Below are positions 41,935-49,562 of a stretch of 64,000 bases of DNA, piece after piece. A program made the translations under genes and the position numbers. Source of the stretch: Actinomadura sp. K4S16 (GTDB lineage: Bacteria > Actinomycetota > Actinomycetes > Streptosporangiales > Streptosporangiaceae); NCBI RefSeq assembly GCF_008327685.1, contig NZ_BDDE01000019.1, positions 186,001-250,000 on the forward strand, read 5' to 3'. The notes beneath the pieces are model-generated. The model saw only the letters and a program-made list of their open reading frames with translations. It was not told the DNA's origin and made no database searches. Every line of letters starts with the position of its first letter. The first letter of the stretch is position 1.

Positions 41935-42746
41935 TCGTAGCTCTCCAAGTACCGCTTGATGATCTCTCGGGAGGCTTCCTCTGAAGCAGCCTTCACGCCG
42001 ATGCGATCGAACATAACGGACAGCTCCCGAACTTCGCGAGGCGATTCGATCAACCGTCCGCCGTTCTGAGCGGCAGAGTACGCGACGTCTCGATCCTCAA
42101 GGCCGATGATCTGCATGGACCCATCGACGCCCATGTACTCGCCCGAGGAGAAGGGGATGACACGCAAGCTCACGTGCGGCAACTCGGCCATCTCCAGCAG
42201 GTGTTCCAGCTGCCTCTTCATGACCTCTGCCCCGCCGACCGGCCGCGCCAGGACGCCCTCGTCGATCACTGTCCAGGTGAGTAGCGAGTCACCCTTCTCC
42301 CAGTACGCCCTCTTCTTCGCGGTGCGGACCGCCATGATCGCGTCCAGGTCCTTGAACTTGCTCGCCCTGACGTAAGCCCAGGTGTAGTCGTCTGTCTGTA
42401 GCGCGAGCGGGATGACCTGACCGTGGTAGGTCTTGATCGAGACGGCATCCTCCTCGTACTTGTCGATCTGATGGGCCCAGTCCGGATCATGCGCCATTCG
42501 GGCAAACCAAAGAAGAACCTGAAAAAGCGCCCCGGTTCCGTAGGCGTTGTCGAGCAGCCGCATCTGGTCATCTTGCGGGCGTCGTCGCCCCGCTTCCATA
42601 TTGGAAACAGTCGAGCGAGCAACTCCGATGATCTCGCCGCACTGGGTCAGTGACAGCCCCATCTTCTCCCTGAAGAAGCGCATGCAGAAGGCCAGGAAGT
42701 GCCACATAGAGATCTTGGGGTCGAGAGGATCGCGGACGATCGGCAT
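41931..42746 (-). CDS. XRE family regulator with DUF5753 domain
   Basis: A 271-residue regulator. N-terminal HTH: LSLTQCGEIIGVARSTVSNMEAGRRRP; the rest is the DUF5753 sensor-like domain (PHVSLRVIPFSSGEYMGVDGS block). It forms the usual actinomycete triad with the DUF397 gene downstream and an ATP-binding protein gene divergently upstream, as in the whiJ/abaA-like loci of Streptomyces that affect development and antibiotics. ATG with AGGAGG four bases upstream. Confidence 0.92.
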   Translation of the reverse strand: MPIVRDPLDPKISMWHFLAFCMRFFREKMGLSLTQCGEIIGVARSTVSNMEAGRRRPQDDQMRLLDNAYGTGALFQVLLWFARMAHDPDWAHQIDKYEEDAVSIKTYHGQVIPLALQTDDYTWAYVRASKFKDLDAIMAVRTAKKRAYWEKGDSLLTWTVIDEGVLARPVGGAEVMKRQLEHLLEMAELPHVSLRVIPFSSGEYMGVDGSMQIIGLEDRDVAYSAAQNGGRLIESPREVRELSVMFDRIGVKAASEEASREIIKRYLESYE

Positions 42747-42756
42747 CGTTCCTCCT

Positions 42757-42785
42757 GTTTCCAGTTCTCCCGATAACAAGGAAAC
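42757..42785. promoter_or_regulatory. Inverted repeat between XRE and HATPase genes
   Basis: GTTTCC (42757-42762) and GGAAAC (42780-42785) face each other in the 99-bp divergent gap. It is a candidate operator for the XRE protein; the arms are short. Confidence 0.35.
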
Positions 42786-42845
42786 CGTAGAACGTGCGAG
42801 TGATCCTTGCCGCATGAATTCGGAATCTCGGGCAAGGGTGGGGCG

Positions 42846-43274
42846 ATGGTGATGACGGCGAGTGGCGATCTGCTTATGCCCCTTATGGGCACACCGTCCG
42901 CAGTGGGCCTGGCCCGTACTCTTGTGGACGCGCGAATCCGCAACTGGCGCTATTTTCACATTCTCGACAGTGCGCTTCTGGTCGTCTCGGAGCTCGTCAC
43001 GAATGCGGCCCGGCAGACGCCGCATGAGGAGATCCGCCTGCAGCTCAGCCGGGACGGGCACGGCATCGTCATCGCCGTCTGGGACAGCGACTACGCCCTG
43101 CCCCAGACCAAGCCGATGAAGGAGCTCACCCTCGACGACCTGGACCTGTCGGAGGAGGCGTTCGACGACAACGGCGGCTGGGGGCTGCACATCGTCCAAG
43201 CGCTGTCGACCAAGTGCGGCGTCACCGGCGACCCGGCCGGCGGCAAGTGGGTCTGGTCACGCATCCAACCGTGA
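42846..43274 (+). CDS. ATP-binding protein (anti-sigma-factor kinase-like HATPase)
   Basis: A 142-residue GHKL ATPase of the SpoIIAB/RsbW-like class common in actinomycetes. The N-box is LLVVSELVTNAARQTP, the G1 box VWDSD and the G2 region DDNGGWGLHIVQALSTKCGV; the sequence ends with GGKWVWSRI. It probably phosphorylates or binds a regulatory partner. Divergent from the XRE/DUF397 pair. ATG at 42846 has GGTGGGG upstream; a start 39 bases earlier is open but less likely. Confidence 0.87.
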   Translation: MVMTASGDLLMPLMGTPSAVGLARTLVDARIRNWRYFHILDSALLVVSELVTNAARQTPHEEIRLQLSRDGHGIVIAVWDSDYALPQTKPMKELTLDDLDLSEEAFDDNGGWGLHIVQALSTKCGVTGDPAGGKWVWSRIQP

Positions 43275-43511
43275 CCACCCCACCGAATACCTACTGTTCG
43301 CGGCGTGTCCGTCGTCATGGGGGGTCCTGGCGTGGACACGCCGCGACACCTGACAGGGGTTGGGGGCCCCGTCTAAAGCGGTCCATGCGGCGGCCCGATC
43401 CGAGCGCGTGACGACTGGCAAGCCTAGAAAGCTCTTCCGCGAGCTGGCGGGATCGTCCCGGACGCCTGTCGCCTGCATAGAACGCGCCACCCTGGGGGCG
43501 TCGTTCTGCGA

Positions 43512-43596
43512 GCGAGCATCAGCCTCTACGTGATTCGGCGCATCCTCGGCCACGTTCAACCTAGAACAACACACCGGCCGCTACGTTCCGCCGACC
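43512..43596 (+). pseudogene. Relic of a tyrosine recombinase (integrase) C-terminus
   Basis: One frame reads LYVIRRILGHVQPRTTHRPL, very like the LGHxxxxTTxxY end of phage-type integrases, where the His and the following region form the active site. The catalytic Tyr is lost (Leu in its place) and no upstream domain survives. It lies about 130 bp from the 3' end of tRNA-Lys, the usual place for an integrase after integration, so it probably marks a lost element. Confidence 0.4.
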
Positions 43597-43686
43597 GCCC
43601 CTCGGGGGCCGACGCCATGAGCCGTATTGGGGAGGGGTCTGGGCTCTGCAGAGTGCCGACCGCATAGGCGATGGCTTAGAAACGAA

Positions 43687-43719
43687 CAGGGCGTACGCCG
43701 ATGGTCGGTGTACGCCCTT
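43687..43719 (-). terminator. Terminator of tRNA-Lys
   Basis: AGGGCGTACGCC and GGTGTACGCCCT pair across a seven-base loop with one mismatch, 13 bp past the 3' end of tRNA-Lys on the minus strand. Confidence 0.7.
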
Positions 43720-43731
43720 TGGGGTAGCGGG

Positions 43732-43804
43732 TGCGCCGTCAGGGACTTGAACCCCGAACCCGCGGATTAAGAGTCCGCTGCTCTGCCAATTGAGCTAACG
43801 GCGC
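43732..43804 (-). tRNA. tRNA-Lys (CTT)
   Basis: The minus strand folds as a tRNA: acceptor arms GCGCCGT/ACGGCGC, D-arm AGCTCAATTGGCAGAGC, anticodon loop CTCTTAA with anticodon CTT, T-arm GGGTTCAAGTCCC pattern (GTTCAAGTC), discriminator A. CCA is not encoded. Confidence 0.95.
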
Positions 43805-43888
43805 CTGTCGTACGGGCCTCGGCGGTGGGCCGGGGTCCCTCGCGACAGGAAGAACAGTATCAGGCCCTGCGGACCAGTGCGAATCGGT

Positions 43889-44458
43889 TTACTCGCGGCC
43901 CGGGAGGACGCTCATCATGCCGCGCCACAGGGCGATCGCGGTGGCCCGGGAGCTGACGCCGAGCTTGGCGTAGATGCGGTTGACGTGGTTCTTGACCGTC
44001 TTCTCGCTGAGGAAGAGCTGGCGGGCGATCTCGCCGTTGGAGCGGCCGGTGGCGATCAGGTCCATGACCTCGGCCTCGCGGGCGGACAGGCCGAGGGTGG
44101 TGCGGGACGCGTGGCGGACGCCGCGGACGAGGTCGTGCGCCGTGAAGGAGCCGGGGACGAGGTGGCCGCTGGCGCCGGCGCGGAGGGCGGCCTCCACGGC
44201 GGGTTGATCATCTGAGGCCAGCACGAAGACCCGGGACGAGGTGCAGAGAGGCGTCGTGTGATCAACGGCGGCCGCGTCCAGGAGTATGACGTCGGGACGC
44301 AGGCGCTCAGCCAGGGGGACCGCCGCGGCCGGGTCGGGGGTGTCGGCGACGACCTGGAACTCGTCGCTGGCGTCCAGTACGGAGATCACATCAGCTCTGC
44401 CCCGGGCATCACCGTCCACCACAAGTACGCGCAGCGGGGCCGTCTCGTCCACACTCAT
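43889..44458 (-). CDS. NarL/LuxR-family response regulator (orphan)
   Basis: A 189-residue two-component regulator. The receiver domain has the acidic pair in VVDGDARG (Asp15, Asp17) and phosphoacceptor Asp61 in VILLDAAA. The C-terminal LuxR-type HTH is LSAREAEVMDLIATGRSNGEIARQ followed by SEKTVKNHVNRIYAKLGV. No sensor kinase gene is adjacent. The ATG at 44458 is chosen for its AAGGGCGACGG leader; an ATG nine codons upstream is possible. It lies 84 bp downstream of the 5' end of tRNA-Lys, on the same strand. Confidence 0.92.
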   Translation of the reverse strand: MSVDETAPLRVLVVDGDARGRADVISVLDASDEFQVVADTPDPAAAVPLAERLRPDVILLDAAAVDHTTPLCTSSRVFVLASDDQPAVEAALRAGASGHLVPGSFTAHDLVRGVRHASRTTLGLSAREAEVMDLIATGRSNGEIARQLFLSEKTVKNHVNRIYAKLGVSSRATAIALWRGMMSVLPGRE

Positions 44459-44653
44459 CCGTCGCCCTTGGCGTGTGGTTGACATTTCTAGAGTCGGAGC
44501 ATAACCGGATGATCTTCGAGAGTCGATGAATCGCGCGTTCAGCCTCTCGATTCACCCTCGCGTCTCTGGCTTGACACAGCCGCTGGCCGCCACTTTGCCT
44601 TGCTATGTCCAACTTTTACCCCTAAAATCAACCCAAAATTTAGGGGGTTAAGG

Positions 44654-45610
44654 ATGGGGTGGACACTCCAGCTCGGGGACGTGGTCGTTCGTCGCGAGCT
44701 ACATGAGCAGTACGGGGGACGGAAGTACGGTGGTATCGGCTCGTCGCGGGTGACGCCGAACGTGCTGCTCTTCACCAACCCCGAGAAGGGGCACAGGCAC
44801 GGCTACTACGACGGCTGGGGAGATGACGGGTGCTTTCACTACTGCGGTGAGGGCCAGGTTGGTGATCAGAGGATGGTTCAGGGCAACCTGGCAATCTTGA
44901 ACCATCGTGCCGATGGCCGGGCTTTGCGGCTGTTCCGTGCTGTGCCGGGGCAACGGATGCAGTACATGGGTGAGTTCGAGCTAGACGAGCAACAGCCGTA
45001 CTACCTGACCGACGCCCCCGAGACCGGAAACGGGCCAATTCGCAGCGTCATCATGTTCCGGCTCCGGCCACGCGGCGAGGTGCGGTCTGAGGGGGCGCAT
45101 ATCCCCAAGACTCCCGGTGAGGAGTTCAGCGTCGCGGAGCTGCCGCCTGAGGAGCAGCGCACTGAGCGCACCCTTGTGGATCCCGCTCGCGAGCCCTACG
45201 AGGCCGAGCGTCGAGAGAGCATTCTTCTGCGGACCTATATCGACCACATCGTCTCGCTAGGGCACCGGGTCATACGTCATCAGATCAACCCGGTTGGTGA
45301 AGCGAAGCCGCTCTACACCGACCTGTACGACCAGACCACGGACGAACTCATTGAAGCCAAAGGCACGGTGACGCGAGAAGCCGTCCGCATGGCTATCGGC
45401 CAGATCTTGGACTACAGCCGCTACCTCAAGCCCAAACGCGTCGCCGTTCTGGTGCCGACTGAGCCCCGCCCTGACCTTGTCGATCTATGCCGAACCCTTG
45501 CTATCGACATCATCTGGCCCACCCAAGAAGTCTGGATGCGCATCTCTGAGCGGCACGCCAGCAACGCGACGACGAACCAGTCGTGGGCTGGCCCGCTCTC
45601 CCCGCACTAG
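44654..45610 (+). CDS. Modification-dependent restriction nuclease: SRA-like domain plus PD-(D/E)xK nuclease
   Basis: A 318-residue protein that would cut DNA bearing modified bases. Residues 5-140 match the SRA-like domain of ScoMcrA: VVRRELHEQYGG, DGWGDDGCFHYCGEGQVGD and MVQGNLAILNH. The C-terminal part is a PD-(D/E)xK nuclease: Asp223 or Asp226 in YTDLYD, Glu234-x-Lys236 in LIEAKG and Gln250 in AIGQILDY. ScoMcrA itself uses an HNH nuclease, so the pairing differs. Probably a type IV restriction enzyme. ATG preceded by TAAGG; the leader is unusually AT-rich, suggesting transfer. Confidence 0.8.
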   Translation: MGWTLQLGDVVVRRELHEQYGGRKYGGIGSSRVTPNVLLFTNPEKGHRHGYYDGWGDDGCFHYCGEGQVGDQRMVQGNLAILNHRADGRALRLFRAVPGQRMQYMGEFELDEQQPYYLTDAPETGNGPIRSVIMFRLRPRGEVRSEGAHIPKTPGEEFSVAELPPEEQRTERTLVDPAREPYEAERRESILLRTYIDHIVSLGHRVIRHQINPVGEAKPLYTDLYDQTTDELIEAKGTVTREAVRMAIGQILDYSRYLKPKRVAVLVPTEPRPDLVDLCRTLAIDIIWPTQEVWMRISERHASNATTNQSWAGPLSPH

Positions 45611-45975
45611 ATCGGTGATTGGGATAGCCCAGCCCTCCCGGTTGGATTCGTCTGAAAGGGGAGGGACAGCCGGGCCAGGGCGGTCGACGGTGGCCGGCCC
45701 GTCTCAGATCCGGAGATCATCCCGTCTGATCATGGCACTGTACGCAGCCGGGACCTCTCCACTTCGCCGGGCTGGGCGCGGGGTCGCCCCTCGACCAACC
45801 GACCCGATCGACCAGCGCACACCACTCCCCGCGTGAAGTATCCGAACCGAACCGTGGTGGTGTCGTACCGGCTAGGTCAGGACTCAAGGTGCGTTCTGTT
45901 GCCGGTTCGCAATGTCGTTGCGCAAGGATCGGCCTGTTCTCTGAGACGGGTGTAGGGAGGCAGAGGGGGTGCGAC
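45611..45975. other. Intergenic region within the defence-like patch
   Basis: About 365 bp between two plus-strand genes. No gene of convincing family; AGGGGG at 45964 is the ribosome site of the next gene. No clear terminator was identified. Confidence 0.45.
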
Positions 45976-46602
45976 ATGCCTGGCACTCAGGTGCGCGAGA
46001 GCCAGATCCGAGCAAGCCTGCTGTCAGCGCTTCGCGATCGTCATGGTGGCGACCCGAACACGCTGATCCGCGAGGAACTCGGGCTGTGCGCTGGGACTCG
46101 TCGCGTCGATTTGGCCGTGATCAACGGAGAGTTGGTCGGCTTCGAGATCAAGAGCGATCAAGATACGTTGTACCGGCTTGCCGGCCAGGCAGACGCTTAC
46201 GGCCTGGTGCTGGACCGTGTCACGCTGGTAACGACCGCGCGCTACATAGATAAAGCCGCAGCCCTGGTGCCAACCTGGTGGGGGCTGATCCGTGCGGATC
46301 CTGCTGAGGAATCGGTGAAGACGCCGATCGGTGATGATGACGCCTCTGCACGCGAGGCTGTGCTCACACGGGTTCGTCCGGCCGCTCTGAACACCGAGCA
46401 AGACCCGTTCGCAGTAGTTCAATTGCTGTGGCGGGAAGAGGCCCTAGCGATTCTTCGCGAACGTGGATTGCACCGCGGTTTGGAGCGCAAACGCCGCTGG
46501 ATCATCTGGCAGCATCTGGCTGAGGCTCTGCCGCTGCCCGAGCTAAGAGCGCTCACCCGCGATCAACTCAGGGCTCGCCGCACCTGGCCAGGCGGTCACT
46601 GA
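45976..46602 (+). CDS. sce7726 family protein (nuclease-like)
   Basis: A 208-residue sce7726-family protein. The first 110 residues have the PD-(D/E)xK pattern: Glu34 in REELGL, Asp45 in RRVDLAV and Glu57-x-Lys59 in GFEIKSD, followed by LAGQADAYGLVLDRVTLV. The family is often found beside a T4-beta-type protein (sce7725), as here, although the partner gene is on the opposite strand and the 3' ends overlap by 35 bp. A DNA-directed or defence role is likely but not shown. ATG with AGGGGG seven bases upstream. Confidence 0.83.
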   Translation: MPGTQVRESQIRASLLSALRDRHGGDPNTLIREELGLCAGTRRVDLAVINGELVGFEIKSDQDTLYRLAGQADAYGLVLDRVTLVTTARYIDKAAALVPTWWGLIRADPAEESVKTPIGDDDASAREAVLTRVRPAALNTEQDPFAVVQLLWREEALAILRERGLHRGLERKRRWIIWQHLAEALPLPELRALTRDQLRARRTWPGGH

Positions 46603-47728
46603 CCAGGGCTAGGTGCCGGGACGTCCCGAAAGCTCGCCACTTGGTCGCGTTGCCGGGAGACGAACACTCCTCTGATCGAGTTGCGATCTGTCGATCTCCC
46701 CAGCACAGGCGGCTCCGGTCGGTGGGGAAGTGCTCGGATGCCACAACATCGCGACAGATGATGCAGAAGCGCTCGTTCCCGAGGTCCTGTGGTGTGCGCT
46801 GGCGCCAGATCTGCCACTCGGTGTCGGTGGTATACCGCAGGTTGGGCAGCGGTGCGCGGCTACCGATGCCAGGGGCTGGGTGGGCGATGGCGTAGTCGCC
46901 GAAGTCAGGCAACCGCGCGGGTTGCCGCTCCTGGAGTTGGCGCCACAGATGCGCGTCCCGCCGCGGCAACGGCGACACAGCGTCGCCGGGAAGGTGGCTT
47001 ATCGAAGCGGGGAATGCGCCACCGGCTACCGTCACTGATTGCCAGGGGTGCTGGTCGGTCAACTTCAGCAACTCCTCGGCCGTGGCAAGGCCGCGCTGGA
47101 GGTCCCGATCGTCCTCGATGGTCCAGAGATCGATGACAACGCCGATCTGCTCTGGACCCAGTTCGAGTTGGGGCAGCACCCGCGACAGTAATTCCGCCGC
47201 CTGCCGCACATCTACATCGCGGTCAGGGGAACCCAGCCGCAGACACGCGCCTTCGCCGAACTCGGCGATGACGCCGCGCACCCAGGCAAGACGTTCCGGT
47301 GGGTCGGTCAGACGAAATACTGGTCGGATGGGTGCTGGCTCCAGTTGCTCGGTCAGCGTAGCGGTGAAGCATTCCCATGCGTCGGGGGCGAAGGGAAGAG
47401 TGTCGATATAGCTAGCGTCGATTGAGCAGATGCTGCCAGCTGGCAGATCGTCACGGATCGCCAGGGCGAGCTTTCTCAATTGTCTAGTCAGCTTGCGGGT
47501 TTCGCCGCTTCCGTTAGCCGGGTCAGCCGGCCCGTGGCCGGTTTCGTTGTTCTTGGCATCGTCGAGTTCCTCGGCCTCTCCTAAGTCGCCGGACTGCTGG
47601 CGACTGCTGGGCGGCATCAGTTCGAGCAGTGGCCTGAGCGGTGTGGGCGGAGCCTCCAGATGCTGGAGTGCCTCAAGTTCGCCAGCCTTGGCCTTCAGGA
47701 TCGGGACATAGGCTGGCAAAATCCTCAC
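46568..47728 (-). CDS. T4 beta-protein family (sce7725-like) protein
   Basis: A 386-residue protein that begins RILPAYVPILKAKAGELEALQHL, the diagnostic start of the beta/sce7725 family. The middle has LGPEQIGVVIDL and an SVTVAGGAFP block; the C-terminal part contains RFCIICRDVVASE with paired Cys. In phage T4 the homologue belongs to the set of host-interaction genes; in bacteria the family travels with sce7726 proteins. Its 3' end overlaps the sce7726 gene by 35 bp in tail-to-tail orientation. GTG start after AGGTGAG. Confidence 0.82.
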   Translation of the reverse strand: MRILPAYVPILKAKAGELEALQHLEAPPTPLRPLLELMPPSSRQQSGDLGEAEELDDAKNNETGHGPADPANGSGETRKLTRQLRKLALAIRDDLPAGSICSIDASYIDTLPFAPDAWECFTATLTEQLEPAPIRPVFRLTDPPERLAWVRGVIAEFGEGACLRLGSPDRDVDVRQAAELLSRVLPQLELGPEQIGVVIDLWTIEDDRDLQRGLATAEELLKLTDQHPWQSVTVAGGAFPASISHLPGDAVSPLPRRDAHLWRQLQERQPARLPDFGDYAIAHPAPGIGSRAPLPNLRYTTDTEWQIWRQRTPQDLGNERFCIICRDVVASEHFPTDRSRLCWGDRQIATRSEECSSPGNATKWRAFGTSRHLALVSDRLARCGEP

Positions 47729-48006
47729 CTCACCTACCGCGTGAGCCGGTTGCTTAGTGACGGCGATCTGGACAAACGCGTCAATCTGCTACCTGCCCTG
47801 TCGACTGCTTTGCGTAATCAGTCTGCGGCGGGCCGTACCTGGCCACCTGTTCGCCCTTGCCTATCGGGCTCGTATGTGTTTGGGGCAGCGCTGCTTCAGC
47901 GTCACTCATCAGAGCCAGTGAAGACTCTCCGTTGCAGTGTGCGAGCACTGGTGGGTGGCGACAACCACAAGATCACTCCCCGATTGGTCTCAGAATCGGT
48001 GAGAGC

Positions 48007-48017
48007 GGGGGGGGGGG
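48007..48017 (+). repeat. Homopolymer of 11 G
   Basis: An uninterrupted run of eleven G residues in noncoding DNA, 14 bp from the tRNA-His terminator. Such tracts are prone to slippage and sequencing error. Confidence 0.8.
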
Positions 48018-48030
48018 CTGGCGCATGATG

Positions 48031-48071
48031 CGAGAAGCCCTGGTCGTCCTTGCGGGGACCAGGGCTTCTCG
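48031..48071 (-). terminator. Terminator of tRNA-His
   Basis: Perfect 15-bp inverted repeat CGAGAAGCCCTGGTC / GACCAGGGCTTCTCG with an 11-base loop, directly after the CCA end of tRNA-His on the minus strand. Confidence 0.85.
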
Positions 48072-48072
48072 T

Positions 48073-48149
48073 TGGGGTGAGTGAGGGGACTTGAACCCCC
48101 GACATCTTGGACCACAACCAAGTGCTCTGCCAGCTGAGCTACACCCACC
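48073..48149 (-). tRNA. tRNA-His (GTG), CCA encoded
   Basis: The minus strand shows acceptor arm GTGGGTG/CACTCAC with the extra G at -1 opposite C73, as in tRNA-His, D-arm AGCTCAGCTGGCAGAGC, anticodon loop TTGTGGT with anticodon GTG, T-loop GTTCAAGTC and a genomically encoded CCA. Confidence 0.95.
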
Positions 48150-48202
48150 GTGGCCGGGATCGCTCCCGGCTTCCAGTAGTGTAGCGGCTTCTTCGGGGTG
48201 GG

Positions 48203-48799
48203 TCAGCCGGAGGCCACCTGAGCGGCGATGGAGCGCGCCGTGTCGGAGTCGGGGCCGGGCTGCTGGACGAAGACGGCGGCGCGGTAGTAGCGGAGTTCCT
48301 GGATGCTCTCGGTGATGTCGGCGAGGGCGCGGTGGCCGCCCTTCTTCTCGGGGCTGGCGAAGTAGACGCGGGGGTACCAGCGCCGGGCCAGCTCCTTGAT
48401 CGAGGAGACGTCGACCATGCGGTAGTGCAGGTGGGCGTCGAGGGACGGCATGTCGCGGGCCAGGAACGAGCGGTCGGTCGCGATGGAGTTGCCGCACAGG
48501 GGCGCCTTCTTGGCGTCCTTCACGTGGCTCTTGATGTACTTGAGGACGACGTCCTCGGCCTCGGCGAGGGTGACGCCGGTGGGGAGCGCTTTCAGCAGGC
48601 CGGACGTGGTGTGCATGTCGCGGACGACCTTGGTCATCTGGGTGACCGACTCCGGCGGCGGTTTGATCACCACGTCGACGCCCTCGTCCAGGATGTTGAG
48701 CTCGCTGTCGGTGACCAGCGCGGCTATCTCGATGAGCGCGTCGTTGCGCAGGTCGAGTCCCGTCATCTCGCAGTCGATCCAGACCAGCCGCTCGTTCAT
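48203..48799 (-). CDS. orn: Oligoribonuclease
   Basis: A 198-residue DEDDh exonuclease that degrades very short RNAs and, in many bacteria, the c-di-GMP breakdown product pGpG. Exo motif I is WIDCEMTGLD (Asp, Glu), motif II is CGNSIATDRSFL, motif III is GGHRALADITESI with His and Asp. Length and sequence match Orn well. It is close to tRNA-His on the same strand. Cytosolic and probably essential or growth-important. Confidence 0.96.
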   Translation of the reverse strand: MNERLVWIDCEMTGLDLRNDALIEIAALVTDSELNILDEGVDVVIKPPPESVTQMTKVVRDMHTTSGLLKALPTGVTLAEAEDVVLKYIKSHVKDAKKAPLCGNSIATDRSFLARDMPSLDAHLHYRMVDVSSIKELARRWYPRVYFASPEKKGGHRALADITESIQELRYYRAAVFVQQPGPDSDTARSIAAQVASG

Positions 48800-48851
48800 G
48801 CACTTACCCTACGGCCATGAACGACTGCGCGGGGCATCGCGGGCGATCGAT

Positions 48852-49502
48852 TTAGGAGGTCACGCGCCGGGCGATATGTCCGGGGATGGGGATGCCGGGA
48901 CGTAGTAGGGGATCGGGGGCAGGCGAGCCGAGCGTCTGGCGGACGGGCACCACGCCGGCCCAGACGTCCAGGGCGTAGTCCTCCTCCTCGTCCTCGGGCG
49001 GGCCCTGCCGCACCTTCACGGAGGCCTCGTCCAGGGAGAGTGCCAGGACGGAGGTGGCGGCCAGCTCCTTGCGGTTGGGGTGGCGGGCCGCGTCCCACTG
49101 GCCGGGGGTCAGTTGTTCGGTGATGGCGCGCAGGCCGGTCAGCTTCTCCTCCGGGTCGTCGACGAGGCGGGGCGTCCCGTATACGACGGCGCTCCGGTAG
49201 TTGATCGAGTGGTTGAACAGGGAGCGGGCGAGGACCAGCCCGTCCACGTGGGTGACCGTCACGCAGATGTCCTGGGACGGCCCGGCCCTGAGGCTGCTCG
49301 CTCCGGTGGAGCCGTGGACGTAGAGGGTGTCGTCCAGGCGGCCGTAGCCGGTGGGGAGGACGCGGGGCGAGCCGTCCACGATGAGGCCGAGGTGGCAGAT
49401 CATGCCGTCGTCGAGGATCTCGTACAGGACGGAGCGGTCGGTGCTGGAACGTTCCCCCAGGCGGCCTGGACGGGTGCGGGCGGTCGCGGAGAGCGGGTTC
49501 AT
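48852..49502 (-). CDS. Pyridoxamine 5'-phosphate oxidase-family flavin-binding protein
   Basis: A 216-residue split-barrel protein of the flavin-nucleotide-binding (NimA-like) branch. It shows HLGLIVDGSPRVLPTGYGRLDDTLYVHGST, then VTVTHVDGLVLARS and NYRSAVVYG, the conserved blocks, while lacking classical PNPOx substrate residues. It is divergent from a MocR regulator gene across 60 bp with an inverted repeat, a pairing that occurs widely, so MocR probably controls it. Its substrate is unknown. Confidence 0.88.
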   Translation of the reverse strand: MNPLSATARTRPGRLGERSSTDRSVLYEILDDGMICHLGLIVDGSPRVLPTGYGRLDDTLYVHGSTGASSLRAGPSQDICVTVTHVDGLVLARSLFNHSINYRSAVVYGTPRLVDDPEEKLTGLRAITEQLTPGQWDAARHPNRKELAATSVLALSLDEASVKVRQGPPEDEEEDYALDVWAGVVPVRQTLGSPAPDPLLRPGIPIPGHIARRVTS

Positions 49503-49521
49503 GTCCGTTTACGCTAGAAGG

Positions 49522-49549
49522 CAAGTGGCCTGGCCGGTATGGCCACTTG
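49522..49549. promoter_or_regulatory. Inverted repeat in the flavoprotein/MocR divergent promoter
   Basis: CAAGTGGCC (49522-49530) and GGCCACTTG (49541-49549) are exact inverted 9-mers 10 bp apart in a 60-bp gap. Very likely the binding site of the MocR protein. Confidence 0.65.
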
Positions 49550-49562
49550 GCGCGGATAGCAG

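Larger units (their letters stand above)
43275..43731. other. Region between HATPase gene and tRNA-Lys
   Basis: About 457 bp without an intact gene. It contains a likely tyrosine-recombinase relic at 43519-43600 and the terminator of tRNA-Lys at 43687-43719. Confidence 0.5.
47729..48072. other. Intergenic region before tRNA-His
   Basis: About 344 bp without a recognisable gene. It contains an 11-G homopolymer (48007-48017) and the tRNA-His terminator. Confidence 0.5.
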
